Assembly: GCF_963678635.1 (NCBI RefSeq)
Contig: NW_026970786.1
Location: forward strand, 1 to 64,000
Reading direction: 5' to 3'
Origin: Symsagittifera roscoffensis
Taxonomy: Eukaryota > Xenacoelomorpha > Acoela > Convolutidae
Length of the DNA: 64,000 nt
A program made the position numbers and the translations under genes. Below, in pieces: positions 11,192 through 22,018 of this stretch (the first letter of the stretch is position 1; each line of letters starts with the position of its first letter). The notes under the pieces are model-generated. The model was not told the DNA's origin. It saw nothing but the letters and a program-made list of their open reading frames with translations, and did not search any database.

Positions 11192-12161
11192 GAGACGATA
11201 TGATCTTGTGTACTAATTGGTGTATTTGCTGCTGGTAAACCTTTCCGTCTCAAGGTAACCTGTTCCAATCCAAATTTTTAATAATGAAAAGGATTTGTTC
11301 GCTTTGTTCCTAGAAATGCATTTTTTGCGTTCATTGCTATTATAATTTGTCTCACCGGTTCACGACCAAAAATATCTTCCTGTTGCCAGCTGCGCTGACC
11401 AACTGTTGCAAGAAATTTTTTGGTATTTTCTTCTTGTTATGGGTAGTTCGCAGGAGTTTCGAGCAAAATTGATTCAATGGCAGAGAGCACATGGTCGGTC
11501 ACAGTCATTTTTTTAACATATAGGTTCGCTTCGAGTAATTGCAGCTTGTAATGCTTGGCAGCATCTTCAGATATAATGAGAAAGTCTTCATGAGAACGTC
11601 TGTAGGAAAGGCTGAGGGTATCAGCGCTCAAAAAACGCTTGTCACATGTGAAAAAAATCAATTCCAGCGGGTCAATAGAACCAAATTTCTTTCGATTCTC
11701 GGACCAGTTATCGTTGAGATGTGAAACCAGCTACATCTATTGCAGCGGAATCGTTTTCAAAACGATATCCCTGACACTTGAGCCATGATTCCTTGGCTCC
11801 TTTGCTGTTAGGAAATTCTGTTCCAATAAAGTTTTTGGCATTCGAGATTTTGAGTCCATTAGCAGAGAGGGTACACTCAGAGAAAAAGGAATACAGGGAG
11901 TTGTTTACGAGGAACGGTGAATCAAACATAGTAGGATCAGTGTTGTCGTATCTCAGATCAACTCCATTTGATTGCGTTACTTTACATCGTATTTCCAATT
12001 GCGGTCACCGATGATTTCAAATTCAAGCTTTGGTCCATTAGAGAAAAAAAAGGTCTAATTTTTTGATCGAAAGCATTTTCAAAAGTAATCAAGAGGGTTT
12101 GTTTTTCAAACAAACACAGAGAGCTATGAGTAGCTTCATTGGTTAACAAATTAGCGATCAT
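11192..12161 (-). pseudogene. Major capsid protein, N-terminal two-thirds (unit 3)
   Basis: Near-identical copy of the 9331-10300 fragment, with the same frameshifts and the same stop after AGFTSQR. The shared damage shows that the gene was already broken when this unit was duplicated. It starts at ATG 12159-12161, overlapping the small protein stop at 12151. Confidence 0.8.
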
Positions 12162-12588
12162 TTTTTATGTTTGAGAAAAAATCTGCTCGACTTCTCGCTG
12201 GTCTGATTTTTCTTCGAATGGTGGTTTTTCTTCGAATGGTTGTTTTTCTTTTTCGAGCTTCTACTGACCTTTTTCTTCGTAATCCATTCTTTGGTGTCTT
12301 TCGACGACGTCTACCACCACCGAGTTGTTTTCTTGCGGTTTTTGGGATATTGTTTTTCCATGCCTGTTTAGAAGACTTCTTTTTCATAGCGACATCAATC
12401 AGTTCTGGCGCTGCACTCATCAAAAGTTCTCTGCCCAATATTTGCGCAGCCGGTAGAGTAACCCGTCGTGCAAACGGTATAGCAACACGACCAACACCAG
12501 CAGCCAAAGCGCCAAACCCACTGCCGCGTTGTCGGTAGTGTCCAGAGAAATGAGGAAGAGAAGCTTGCTTTGCATAAAATTGTTCCAT
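12151..12588 (-). CDS. Maverick small basic Gly-rich protein (unit 3)
   Basis: A 145-codon frame identical in protein to the unit 2 copy (10290-10727): Gly-rich front, helix, and Arg/Lys-rich tail with two TTIRRK repeats. The identity and equal spacing (1861 bp) support a recent tandem duplication rather than selection on each copy. Flanked by the penton-like fragment (12595-13015) and the capsid fragment (from 12161). Confidence 0.7.
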   Translation of the reverse strand: MEQFYAKQASLPHFSGHYRQRGSGFGALAAGVGRVAIPFARRVTLPAAQILGRELLMSAAPELIDVAMKKKSSKQAWKNNIPKTARKQLGGGRRRRKTPKNGLRRKRSVEARKRKTTIRRKTTIRRKIRPARSRADFFSNIKNDR

Positions 12589-12594
12589 AGGTTT

Positions 12595-13015
12595 TCAATC
12601 GAAGCGCTTGAATTTTAGAGTCAACACAACTATACCAGTTCCTGCAAAGGGCACTAGTCTTCCAGTTTCTGAGCGCAACTGTACCGGAATTGATTGCACA
12701 GTTGAAGTGAATAAATTTTTGTAGTCTAAATTACTGAAGTTTTTTCGGTGATTAGGTTCAATGCTGCAGGCACTACCGTTTTTGATGTGTCTATTTGAAT
12801 CAATGACGCGTAGCAAGGGGGCTTTGCATCTCCAACAGTTCGGCATTGAATAATGTCAAAGTAGACCAAAAATTAGACTTGTCCCACTTGATAACTCATA
12901 CGGGAAATGAGATTCGTACAGCTCGTTTCTCTCATAAGATGCATCGAAGGAGGGTATCATTTTGTAATCAATTTGATATTCACCGTTCTCACCAAGCTTT
13001 GCATTGTAGCCTAAC
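12595..13015 (-). pseudogene. Penton-like protein, C-terminal part (unit 4)
   Basis: Carries KAPLLRVIDSNRHIKNGSAC, NLDYKNLFTSTVQ and the closing GRLVPFAGTG, VVLTLKFKRFD. Slightly diverged from units 2 and 3 (SIEPNHRKN instead of SEPNQRKN). Its 5' side ends at the last junction, at about 13023. Confidence 0.65.
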
Positions 13016-13049
13016 AGAAGAAGCCTAGCCCTAACCCTAGCCTAACAGA

Positions 13050-13866
13050 AGAAGAGACGTTTATGATCTTGTGTACTAATTGGTGTATTTGCTATTGGTA
13101 AACCTTTCCCTCTCAAGGTAACCTATTCCAATCCAAAGTTTTAATAATGAAAAGGATTCGTTAGCTTTTTTCATAGAAATGCATTATTTGCGTTCATTAC
13201 TAAATAATTTGTCTCGCCGGTTCACGACCAAAATTACCTTCCTGTTGCCAGCTGCGCTGACCAACTGTTGCAAAAAATGTTTTGGTAATTTCTTCTTGAT
13301 ATGGGTAGTTCGCATGAGTTTTGAGCAATGTTGATTCAATGGCAGAGAGCACATGGTCGGTCACAGTCATTTTTTTAGTTTATAGGTTCGCTTCGAGTAC
13401 TTGCAGCTTGTAATGCTTGGCAGCATCTTCAGATGTAATGAGAAACCTTCATGAGAACGTCTCTAGGAAAAGCTGAGGGTAACAGCGCTCAACAAATGCT
13501 TCTCACATGTGAAAAAAATCAATTCCAGCGGGTCCATAGAACCAAATTTCCCTCGATTCGCGGACCAGTTCTCGTTGATATGTGGAACCAGCTGCATCTA
13601 TTGCAGCGGAATTGTTTTCGAAACGATATCCCTGACACTTGAGCCATGATTCCTTGGCTCCTTTGCTGTTAAGAAATTCTGTTCCAAGAAAGCTTTAGGC
13701 ATTCGAGATTTTGAGTCCACTAGCAGGGAGGGTACACTCAGAGAAAAAGGAATACAAGGAGTTGTTTACGAGGAATGGTGAATCAGACACAGCAGGATCA
13801 GTGTTGTCGTATCTCAGATCAGCTCCATTTGATTGCGTTACTTTACATCGTATTTCCAAGGCTTAA
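13050..13866 (-). pseudogene. Major capsid protein fragment (unit 4, rightmost)
   Basis: A fourth capsid copy matching 9331-10150, more diverged, with indels. It begins abruptly at 13866 within the codons around the RCKVTQSNGADLRYDN segment. The sequence beyond is unrelated AT-rich DNA, with no small-protein gene upstream. This is the right edge of the tandem array. Confidence 0.75.
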
Positions 13867-13869
13867 ACT

Positions 13870-16589
13870 TGAAACTCAGATTGATATTTAAAAGTTTTCA
13901 TTTGGTGTTTTTATGAATAAAATATTTGTAAATTAAAATTCACTGCCTCCTAATGCTTCTCAAAAGTCAAGTTGCTAGGAAAAGGAGAGCATAATGAACC
14001 ACTTTGTAAGCGATTGTTGGACAAGTCGTTAATCAAAATACAAAAAAAATTAAAATTTTCAAATCTCGGAAAAAAGTATGAAAATTTATCTCGTAAACTT
14101 GAGGTCCTACAGTCTTTAGACTTCTGTACAAAAGTGATGAACTGGTTGTTGGTTGAGAGAAGCATTTTGATATGTCGCACGACTATGTTCAGACCGTCCA
14201 TTGAAGAGATACAGACTTGACTTTTTAAAAAAGCCTCATTCAATGCCAATTTTTCTAATTTTTTGTTACAAGGTCCGAATATATGCTTCCGACCGAGCTA
14301 CGCATTTTTTAGCTAGAGTTCAGATACCGTAACGCAATTTTTGCTTGGAGATCAACACTTCAACCACGTGAAAAAATAGTCTTTTTGATAGTTTTTTTTT
14401 GTTTACAAGTAAAGAACATTGGATGTTCTAACTGTAAAAATGTTAGTTAGTTGAATATCTAAAGCCAAAACCCTTAAATACTTTTTTTCATAATTTTAAG
14501 TCTTATGGTTTTTAAAAAAAGACAAGATTTCCCATTAGTTGGAGTAAAACACTAAAATCTTACTCCTCCACAAAACAACAAGCCCACCTTTGTTAATTTA
14601 ATGTAAATTTAATGACATTTCCCAGATGATAGATTCCAGTCTTACAGTTTTGTAAAAACCCGGAGTTTTACAAACCTTCTATTTTATTCAGTAAGCAAAT
14701 TGGTGAATGTTGAAGCCTTAAAAAAATGATAGCAAACAACAATTAACTGACTTAACGAATCTATCTGTAATTGAATAAATCTTTTGACAATTTCAAATAA
14801 AAAATCGGTGTTCAAACAAATCAATAGCTTGTTCAGACATTACATGTAGGGCCACATGCTCAGTACATGCATTGAGACATGCTCAGTTTAGATTTGAATT
14901 TTCGAAAAGTTCCGTACTTCGTGACGTACATTTTGAAATGTGAAACTCAATCATACACTCTATCAGGACAATTAGGAAATTTTAAGTGTTTTTTTGATTC
15001 TAAATAACTTTTCTCTTCATAATTAAGTCCAATAATTCAATACTTTCCAGATACTAAGAAATTGTAGCTTGTTCAGGTCAGGATGACTTATACGCCATAT
15101 GATGAAAATTTGAATTTGTTGATGTGAACTATTGATTTCACCAGTTTTTGTCTTCATAGTTAAGTCCCAAAAGTCAAAAGTCCTCCAGATAGCATGACGA
15201 TTTCGCTGGATCTGGATGAATCATACACTCTATTGAGACTATTAAAAAGTCTTCAAACTTATTTGTAAACAATTTTTCTTCTCATGCCATGGTTGTTGAG
15301 ATAAAGGGATAATCTATATTCAATGGATGACTCGTATATCTTATGATGAAAAATGACCAAAATTGCAAGGTTAAATTTCAATTCAAAACAATTTTTTCAT
15401 ACACTCTTTCAATCATACACTCTATTGTTAACTATTAGGAAGTGTTAAAGGTTGTTTTTTTTCCAAGCAACTTTTGTTCTCATAGCACAGTTACTGAGAT
15501 AAAGTGATAATCCTTTCCAGCGAGGAAGGGGGCCCTATAGCCAGTCTTTGTGTGAAGAATAATTTGCTTTTATCTTTCCTTACTATCCAATAATTTCAAA
15601 AAACCGTTTTGCGTTTATTCCGAATAATAAAAAAAAATCAGTTTTCAATTTGTATTCAATTGATTTTGTTACCAAGTTCTCCAGAATTGATTGAGGAAAA
15701 CAGCAAAACACAAATATAAGAATTACTACCATGTCATACCTTGTAGCAAACGAGAATCAGACAAAAGAAATTGCCTTTGAACTTGTCATTGAACAATCAA
15801 GGTGTCTCAAATCAAAGAACGATCAGAAACTGTCAAGGTTAAACTTTACTTAGAATCTGTTTAAACAAACTTGTTTAGTTTATTCATAGTAACTATGTTG
15901 AGACCAATTCAATTGTTTTATCGAGATTGTCTAGTAAGTAAAATGCTTCAGGCATATGCAAGATGTTAGGAAAGAATCAGTTGTAATTTTAAGGCTAATT
16001 TTTGCTTACTTACTCCGTTCGAGTTTTGCTGATTCAAATTTTCTTGATCACGTCTGACTGAGTTTACAAAAGTCTTGCTACGCCAGGCTTACGGTTTTCA
16101 AAATCACTCTAGAATTTTTTAGGCCAATAAAACTTTCATCACAATTTAAGTCTATGTGGTCAATTTGGTATATGAAATAAATGCACAAGTGAAGAAAGTT
16201 CATTTACCCACTCAGTTTTCAAGCATACTTTCTACGTAGTTTATCTCAATTCTCTAGTATTCAGTTTCTGAAAGAGCGGTGGTTAAGGATTTACGTGTAT
16301 ATACTGGTAGCGAAAAGAATTACTAATTTCAGGTCGCAAACTTGGAATGGTATTGTGAGTGCAGATTGCTCAACTCATATTAAGCCGAACCGTAATGGCT
16401 ATTGTTTGAGTTTTCACATTATGACTATTCGTTGTCAAATAATACATGGTGACAAAGTTGAGCAAACGGGAAATAGCGCAGTTAAACATATCAGTTGTTA
16501 TTGGAATGAAGATGTAGCAAATCCTTTCCAACAGCAAACACGTAAACACAACGATCAGTGGGAATACTCAAAAATATATAGAAACTTTA
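13870..16589. other. Maverick right half, no gene recognised
   Basis: AT-rich and full of stops. Two plus-strand open stretches (13972-14220 and 16295-16594) start with non-ATG codons or lack domains and are not supported. The polymerase, integrase and ATPase genes expected in a complete Maverick would lie here or have been lost. None was recognised in any frame. Confidence 0.5.
14949..15480 (+). repeat. Diverged tandem repeat with aatcatacactctat
   Basis: The phrase aatcatacactctat recurs at about 14949, 15212 and 15405. After it come similar phrases (gactattaggaa, a T-rich run, cttttcttctcatag, gttgagataaagggataatc). The units are 190-260 bp and poorly conserved. Function unknown. Confidence 0.55.
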
Positions 16590-16729
16590 CATGAGGACAA
16601 TTAGTTTAAAAAAATTAACACGTGGTGACAATTTGGACTTTTACAGGGTGACAATTGGTTGTCAGATAATACCTAATGGTCATCCATGTATGACAACCCA
16701 CCCCGATCCTAATGCACTATATGCATACT
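16590..16729 (-). repeat. Maverick right terminal inverted repeat
   Basis: Reads inward (minus strand) AGTATGCATATAGTGCATTA, then the same order of phrases as 5011-5180, including tcatacatggatgaccatta, tgacaaccaattgtcacc and caccacgtgttaa. It lacks the extra ~23 bp segment present in the left repeat. Confidence 0.8.
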
Positions 16730-16732
16730 GCT

Positions 16733-16950
16733 ATACACAGTCAATTGAGGATAGTGTTTAGCCTGAACATTTTTTTTCAAAGGATTCTTTTTAGATTTTG
16801 CGACCTTAAATGTTCTCGCAGTAATCAGAAAAAAGTTGAGCAGAATCCCTTCAAACCTTTTTCATAAGATCAAGTTTTTAAAGTCAATCTACTGAGGTGA
16901 TTCAACAAAAATAAAGAAAACTCAATTGGGAACCATCAATTTCGCTTCAA
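16733..16950 (+). repeat. Host repeat flanking the Maverick (right)
   Basis: Same orientation and content as 4785-4990: acacagtcaattgaggatag, tttagattttgcga, gcagtaatcagaaaaaagtt, gagcagaatccc and aactcaattggga, with small differences. Confidence 0.7.
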
Positions 16951-17368
16951 AAACTTCGAGCTTAATTTTTTTTGTAGTTTCCTTTTAGCTCAATCATTAG
17001 CTCAAAAAATAACTTCTTTAATTTTTTAACTTTATTTGCAAGCTATTTATTCTAATTGGGAGCAAAACAAAAATATCTACTCATATAAACTGATTTAGAA
17101 AAAAAATAATGGATAAAAATCCTTTTTAATGTCCTCAAATTAATTCGTATGTTTTCAAATTGATATAAACAGACAAAAAAGTATAGAGTTAAAATGGGTT
17201 TAAAATTCGTTTTTTGGATTACTTAGCTTATCATTAGATCAGTTTAAATCGGATTGAAATCAAATAAAAATTCTTAATTCTTACTAGAAACGTCATTAAT
17301 CCATCTTAGTCATTTTGGGTGCAATTTCAACTTAACGACAGCATATATGATCGATTTCAGTGACAAAA

Positions 17369-17535
17369 ATAACGGATTATAATCGATTATAATGGATTAT
17401 AATGAATTATTTTTTCTCAAAAATAATCGATTATAATGGCAATATAATCGAATTCGTGGTCTGAATTTTACATCCGTAATGGATTATAATCGATTATTTT
17501 TGTTCGGGAATCCATTATAATCGATTAGAATCCAT
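17369..17535. repeat. Palindromic AATCGATTATAATGG array
   Basis: The phrases taatcgattataatgg, ggattataatcgatta and ccattataatcgatta occur on both strands several times in 170 bp. They are built on the palindrome AATCGATT. This is an inverted-repeat-rich short tandem repeat with no coding potential. Confidence 0.75.
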
Positions 17536-17671
17536 GGGCGCTCGGTGCGGGTACTACTAAAGAAGAGGACCCATTTTGGAATAGTTTAGATGACTCTTCA
17601 CACTGACGTGCCCCATAGAAAAATTCTGCGTTTTTAAACTAGTTTCGGTCCTAAATTGTAATACAATTTCG

Positions 17672-17703
17672 TCATTTTCATTTTCATTTTCATTTTCATT
17701 TTT
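17672..17703 (+). repeat. (CATTTT)n microsatellite
   Basis: About five tandem copies of cattttcattttc-type hexamers, followed by unrelated DNA. Confidence 0.8.
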
Positions 17704-17874
17704 GTCACTTCAAGTTAAATTTGCCACATCAATTGAGGGAGGGGGTGTTGAGGTAGAAATAGATTTAATAAAAATAACTTCAGTGGGGGTAGAACTGAAA
17801 AAACTTAATACAATACGACTCAAGACCATTTGAATAAGTCGAAGTTCTATTGTTTTAGCCTATCTCTCGCAGCG

Positions 17875-18036
17875 ATGCAGCCCGATCTTTCTGTGAGCTT
17901 GCTTACTGCTTTACTCCTCTCGTATATCTCACGCTCTAGTGGTGCAGTGGACAAGACAATGGAAGAAGACGCAGTTGGGTGTGGACCAGTGAAAGCAGCC
18001 TATGATAAAGTAGTTCGAGCTGAAGTGTTCAAACCT
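17875..18036 (+). CDS. Candidate first exon of a secreted host protein
   Basis: A 54-codon open stretch from ATG 17875 to a good 5' splice site (GTAAG at 18037-18041), ending in phase 0. Residues 6-18 (SVSLLTALLLSYI) form a hydrophobic core after a short N-terminus, and SRSSGA follows as a possible cleavage region, so it reads as a signal peptide. The mature part begins VDKTMEEDAVGCGPV. A pyrimidine-rich acceptor-like tgttttag lies at 17851-17858 and could be a splice or trans-splice site. Base composition is less AT-rich than the flanks. Further exons were not identified; the retroelements to the right may have displaced them. I do not recognise the protein. Confidence 0.4.
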
Positions 18037-18041
18037 GTAAG

Positions 18042-19375
18042 CTTTCAATCTTGTCAGAATTTCAGTAAAATATAATTATAAACTAAAAAATGTATCTTAA
18101 TCACAACAAGACTGCTCGCATCAGAGCGGAAATCTTGAATGCACGTACTTGATTTTTTTTAAATTGTCGCTGGATCCTTGAAAACCCAGTTTTCTGATTA
18201 TTTTTATCGATAAATCTCGGCTGTTTTGATTTTTCAGCGAGAAAAACATATGCCTTCTTTGACCCAACCAATGATAATTTCCTGCTGCTAAATCAAAGTT
18301 TGAAATCATGGTTTTGATCACAATGTGCGAATGACCTTAGCATTTGGATTTATATGATTTTTTTTTTGTTTCACGCAAAACACAGATGCATCCAGAAGGA
18401 GTTGAATGATATATCATATAAAAAACTTTTAAGTCGGTTTTTATTATTTTTTGTGAGATGAAAAAATCTTAATGATGATATGAATAAAATGTTTGCTTCG
18501 ATTCAAAGCAATATTCGGAAAAATGACTACAAAAAGAAATCTCATGGCGAGAACACCGTGGAACTTTTTCAGGTGCCTCTAAATTTTGAAAGCCAGTTTG
18601 AAACTCTTGATGTTTGAAAAAATTTAGCTGTTTTAAACTGGAGCTAATAAATTTTTGAAAAACTTATTAATCTCTAAAAAAGAACCGACTATGCTGCGTT
18701 CTAAATTGTTCCTCAGCCACTGCTCGAGTTTAACACCAGTCAGTAAAAAAGTACTTTTTGTTAATTTTTTTCTACTTAAGTTTTCTAAGTTTTGTTCGAA
18801 AAAATTGAAAATGGTAGCAAAAATTTGTGTTCATTTATCAGTAAGCGCTAGCTTTATTAAGAAAAATGAACGTAGTTAGTATCCTTATACAGTTCTTTCA
18901 GATTTTTTTCAGAAAAAACTTGTTCGCGCTCGTTTTTGGTTTTTCGCGGTTTGATTTGTGATTTTTTTTTCAAATTCAGTGCATTTCCATTGATAAAAGG
19001 AAAGCAAAAACTACTATCGAGCAGCTAGAGTGTAAAGGTCACAAAAACGCGATCGACTTCTAATCTGGAAAATGGAAATTATTTATCAGATTTCCCAGCG
19101 AAATATAAATTTTTTCAGTTTTCTCAAAATGGGTTAATTTTAACAAAAAAGTGTCCATCCTAAATTGTTCTACAATTTCAGAGAGCTTGGTGGCCAACTA
19201 TTTTTCTTCGATAACCAAAAGTTGAAGGTTTTAGAAAAAACAAGTCAGTTTTTTTTCGTCAGTTTCCTTGCGTTCATTTCTCGTTTCCAACTGTCAGTTG
19301 GCTATGTTTATTTTTCTGTCTAATCAAATTTTTGCATCATCTTAATCTTTTGTTCATATTTGTAAAAATTGAAAA
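18042..19375. other. AT-rich DNA, possible intron or intergenic
   Basis: No supported exon or repeat. Frequent T runs and stops in all frames, consistent with an intron or intergenic DNA after the candidate exon at 17875-18036. Confidence 0.5.
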
Positions 19376-19398
19376 NNNNNNNNNNNNNNNNNNNNNNN
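19376..19398. other. Assembly gap (23 N)
   Basis: Twenty-three N bases. The left side is AT-rich host-like DNA and the right side is retroelement coding sequence, so the true join between them is not shown. Confidence 0.99.
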
Positions 19399-20594
19399 GC
19401 CATGTTGTTGGCCGCCCTAACGAATATCTTTGGGCATGACAACCGTGGTGACCGCCCCATGGAAGTCTTATTGATAGCCGCGTATGGAAAACAAGGAGTA
19501 CTAGACCGCCCAAACATGAGGGTAACGAGGTGGAGAAACGGATCACTCTCAGAAAATGACTTGGCAAACGAGCCTGGGTTGGGAAGTTCAAAGACCTACA
19601 AACCAGGTGAAATGCCTCTTCCACTCTTCCAATTGTGGCCTAGGTTGCGGAGAATGCATCAAGATCTGACTAGCGAGGCAGCCTCGTCTAGCTCAAAATT
19701 GAGAGCAGCTGTGCCACCAAAGCGGGCGGGAGTAGTAGAAGAAGTCCAAACGAATGAAGCGATGAAAGATCTGAATGAGACGAAAGACGAACTGGAGCGG
19801 ATGAGAAAAACCTCGCTCAGAACTGAATAAGATAGAGACATGTGGAAGAAAGTGTTTGAGGATTGCCACAAGAAACAAGGAGAGGATTTAGAACGCTTGA
19901 GGCAGGAATATAAGAAGCGATCGGAATGACTGGCATTAGCAACCGCAGTAGAGCGATCCTTACCCGCAGAGAATGTTCCTCGTGAGCAGTTATCGATGGA
20001 GCTTCTGACGTCTCGCGAGCTAAGCCAAACAACAGAAGCGCAAATGCCAGCAGCGTCCGGTAGAGTGACGATCCCGGATCCAAGTGACACCCTGGGTGAT
20101 TCAGTCGCGGAATGAACCATGCAAGAGCTGGTGAAACCACTCGCCGACTCGTGGCCAACAGGAATGTGCCAGGTTCCGGGGTGATAGCACCCTGTGGAAC
20201 AATCGATGATACCGGCGGAGTGGAGCTCTCCTCAGAAGTAGTGAAGAAAACAGGAGCTGCTGCCGTGACGAAATCAGTGAAGATCTCAAAAACCTCCGAC
20301 AGGTAGATAAGAGAAATGCCCATGAAGAAAGTGTCGCGTGTACTTGATATAAAGAAAACCAATCAGATTAGAAACAGCTTAACAGGTTTCAACCGATCGA
20401 CGTGGAGTCCAGCAAAAAACATGCAACCACCACCTCCTGGAACGTCGCATTTGATATTGGGCGATAGTCTAGTGAGAGCTTTGCTAAACCTGAGAAACTC
20501 GTGGATCACTACGGTGATAGCGTTCGAAGGCGCCACAGTAGCCCACTTTTATCGGATGGTGGAACAAATGAACCCGGGAAAAATCGTAGACCCT

Positions 20595-20792
20595 TATGAG
20601 GCCAAACTGTGCCAAACTGTGTATTGTAACCGGATTCCGCAACAAGGACGCTCCCTTTGTTCTTCTTTTGTTCTTTACTTTCCTTTGATCGTTCCGAAAA
20701 ATTTTTCACAATTTTAAAGACTTGTCCCTGGAGTCCAGGAACATACATACACATGATTTTGCTCCTATCCAGGGCATAGTTTGGCCTCGTAG
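20595..20792. mobile_element. Small MITE-like insert with inverted ends
   Basis: About 200 bp with ends that match as inverse copies: TATGAGGCCAAACTgTGCC on the left, and on the right the reverse complement of CTACGAGGCCAAACTATGCC. It has no coding capacity. It splits the old ORF2 copy just before the region corresponding to the GTND motif. The target duplication is not clear. Confidence 0.6.
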
Positions 20793-21208
20793 TGACATAA
20801 TGATTCTAATAGGCACAAGTAACGCGTCCAAGAGCTCGGATGCAGATGAAGCTTAATGGAAGTCAAGGCTAGTATGCCTGTTCACCACAGTGTGGCAGAA
20901 GTTTCAGTGCACGTACTGGCCGTTTGCACCCTACCGATGAGCACGAGAACACAATCGTCCACAGTAAGAAGACACAATGAAAGATTCATTACATGGAACA
21001 ACATCGTGCGAAATCTGGCAAGTCGCAATGCTGGACGAATATTCCTGATGAGTTTGGAACATGATCTGAGGGCTCTAGACCATGCCAGATTTACTACTGA
21101 TGGAATACACTTTGACAGTATTGAAGGACAACGCTGGATGAACCGAGTCTTCCAGGAGCAATTAGTTGAGTTGGCAGTTGAACTTTTTGACACGGGAGTA
21201 CTCAGAAC

Positions 21209-22018
21209 CAGGGACTTCGATACCGACAAACTTCCGGTATCGGTATAGGGCATCTAATTTGAAGTATCTGTATCGGTATTGTTTTTGCTGCTTAAGTGGT
21301 ATCGGTATCGGTATCGGTATCGTTTTTTCTGAAAATAGCTTTTGAGTATCGGGAAAACTATCGTTTTGTATTGTATCTTAAAATAGACTCAGAAATAAAA
21401 AACCTTTTTGTCGAATGTTTTTATTTATAACACAATAAATTCAAAGCAAATGCTGACATTTATTTAGAAATACATTTCGCGAGTGGATAGTCGGGCTCAT
21501 CTGACCTTGAAGGTAAGTTTTTGAGAGCCGACCCCAAGAAAACAGGCGTTCAAGTTGATAATATGACAGAGGCACGGGAAGCTGAAAATATTGGTGTTGC
21601 GGGTATCCAAATTTGGTATCCAAATTCTCGATATCCGAGTCATCGCCTGGCAAAGTTTCGTCAATGTTAGTATCAGTGTCATCCATAATCCATTATCACA
21701 CATTTATCACCAAAACAAAAACAGCTAGTTTAAAACTGCCTTCTAAAAAATCAAGCAAAGAAATCAAAAGAAGATAGAGAGCTCCGTGAACGCGAAAGTT
21801 TAAGGTGACCAAAAATAAGGTGAAAACTGAAAAGTTGAAATTTAGGAACTTAAGGTGAAAATTATAATGACCGACCGAGCGAAAACTGACAAAGTATTAG
21901 AATATAAAATTTCAAGTATCGTTTCTATCAAAAATTGCGATAAATCCAGATCGAGTATCGGTATCGGTATCGAAGTATCGGAGACAAAAAATGTATCGGT
22001 ATAGTATCGTGCTCCCTG
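21209..22018. mobile_element. Deleted hAT DNA transposon
   Basis: An 810-bp insert with ends CAGGGACTTCGATACC and (inverse) CAGGGAGCACGATACTATAC, flanked by a perfect 8-bp target duplication CTCAGAAC at 21201-21208 and 22019-22026. A CAGGG terminus and an 8-bp duplication are hallmarks of the hAT superfamily. Both subterminal regions are packed with TATCGG/CCGATA repeats (21230-21330 and 21950-22005). It retains only a remnant of transposase (21441-21686). Confidence 0.85.
21441..21686 (-). pseudogene. hAT transposase C-terminal remnant
   Basis: An 81-codon open stretch. The part YYQLERLFSWGRLSKTY, followed by LQGQMSPTIHSRNVFLNK, fits the hAT C-terminal dimerisation pattern (an E-R-x-F-S core, then R/Q-x-x-L/M-S and a final FL-N). 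The rest of the transposase, including the catalytic residues, is absent. Confidence 0.55.

Larger units (their letters stand above)
7436..13866 (-). repeat. Tandem array of the Maverick capsid gene block (unit about 1861 bp)
   Basis: The same junction sequence (actaaccctaaccctagcct) occurs at 7436, 9301, 11162 and about 13023, at spacings of 1865, 1861 and about 1861 bp. On the minus strand each unit holds a capsid gene cut short, the junction, the C-terminal part of the penton-like gene, and the small basic protein gene. The units starting at 9301 and 11162 are nearly identical, including identical 145-residue small proteins. The leftmost unit is more diverged. The rightmost capsid copy ends abruptly at 13866. 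Confidence 0.85.
5011..16729. mobile_element. Degenerate Maverick/Polinton virus-like transposon
   Basis: An 11.7-kb element bounded by inverted repeats that both start AGTAT(C/G)CATATAGTGC. All recognisable genes lie on the minus strand near the left end: a penton-like protein, a small basic Gly-rich protein, a major capsid protein of the family named after C. elegans F54H12.2, and an adenovirus-type cysteine protease. Known Mavericks are about 15-20 kb and also carry a protein-primed DNA polymerase B, a retroviral-type integrase and a packaging ATPase. None of these was recognised, so the copy looks non-autonomous. Every capsid gene copy is frameshifted or chimeric. Exact ends and target duplication are uncertain because the flanking host DNA is itself repeated (gatacacagt on the left, tatacacagt on the right). 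Confidence 0.85.

Noticed and set aside
16295-16594. A 99-codon plus-strand frame near the Maverick right end
   Set aside because: GTG start, no recognisable domain, and no counterpart seen elsewhere in the window.
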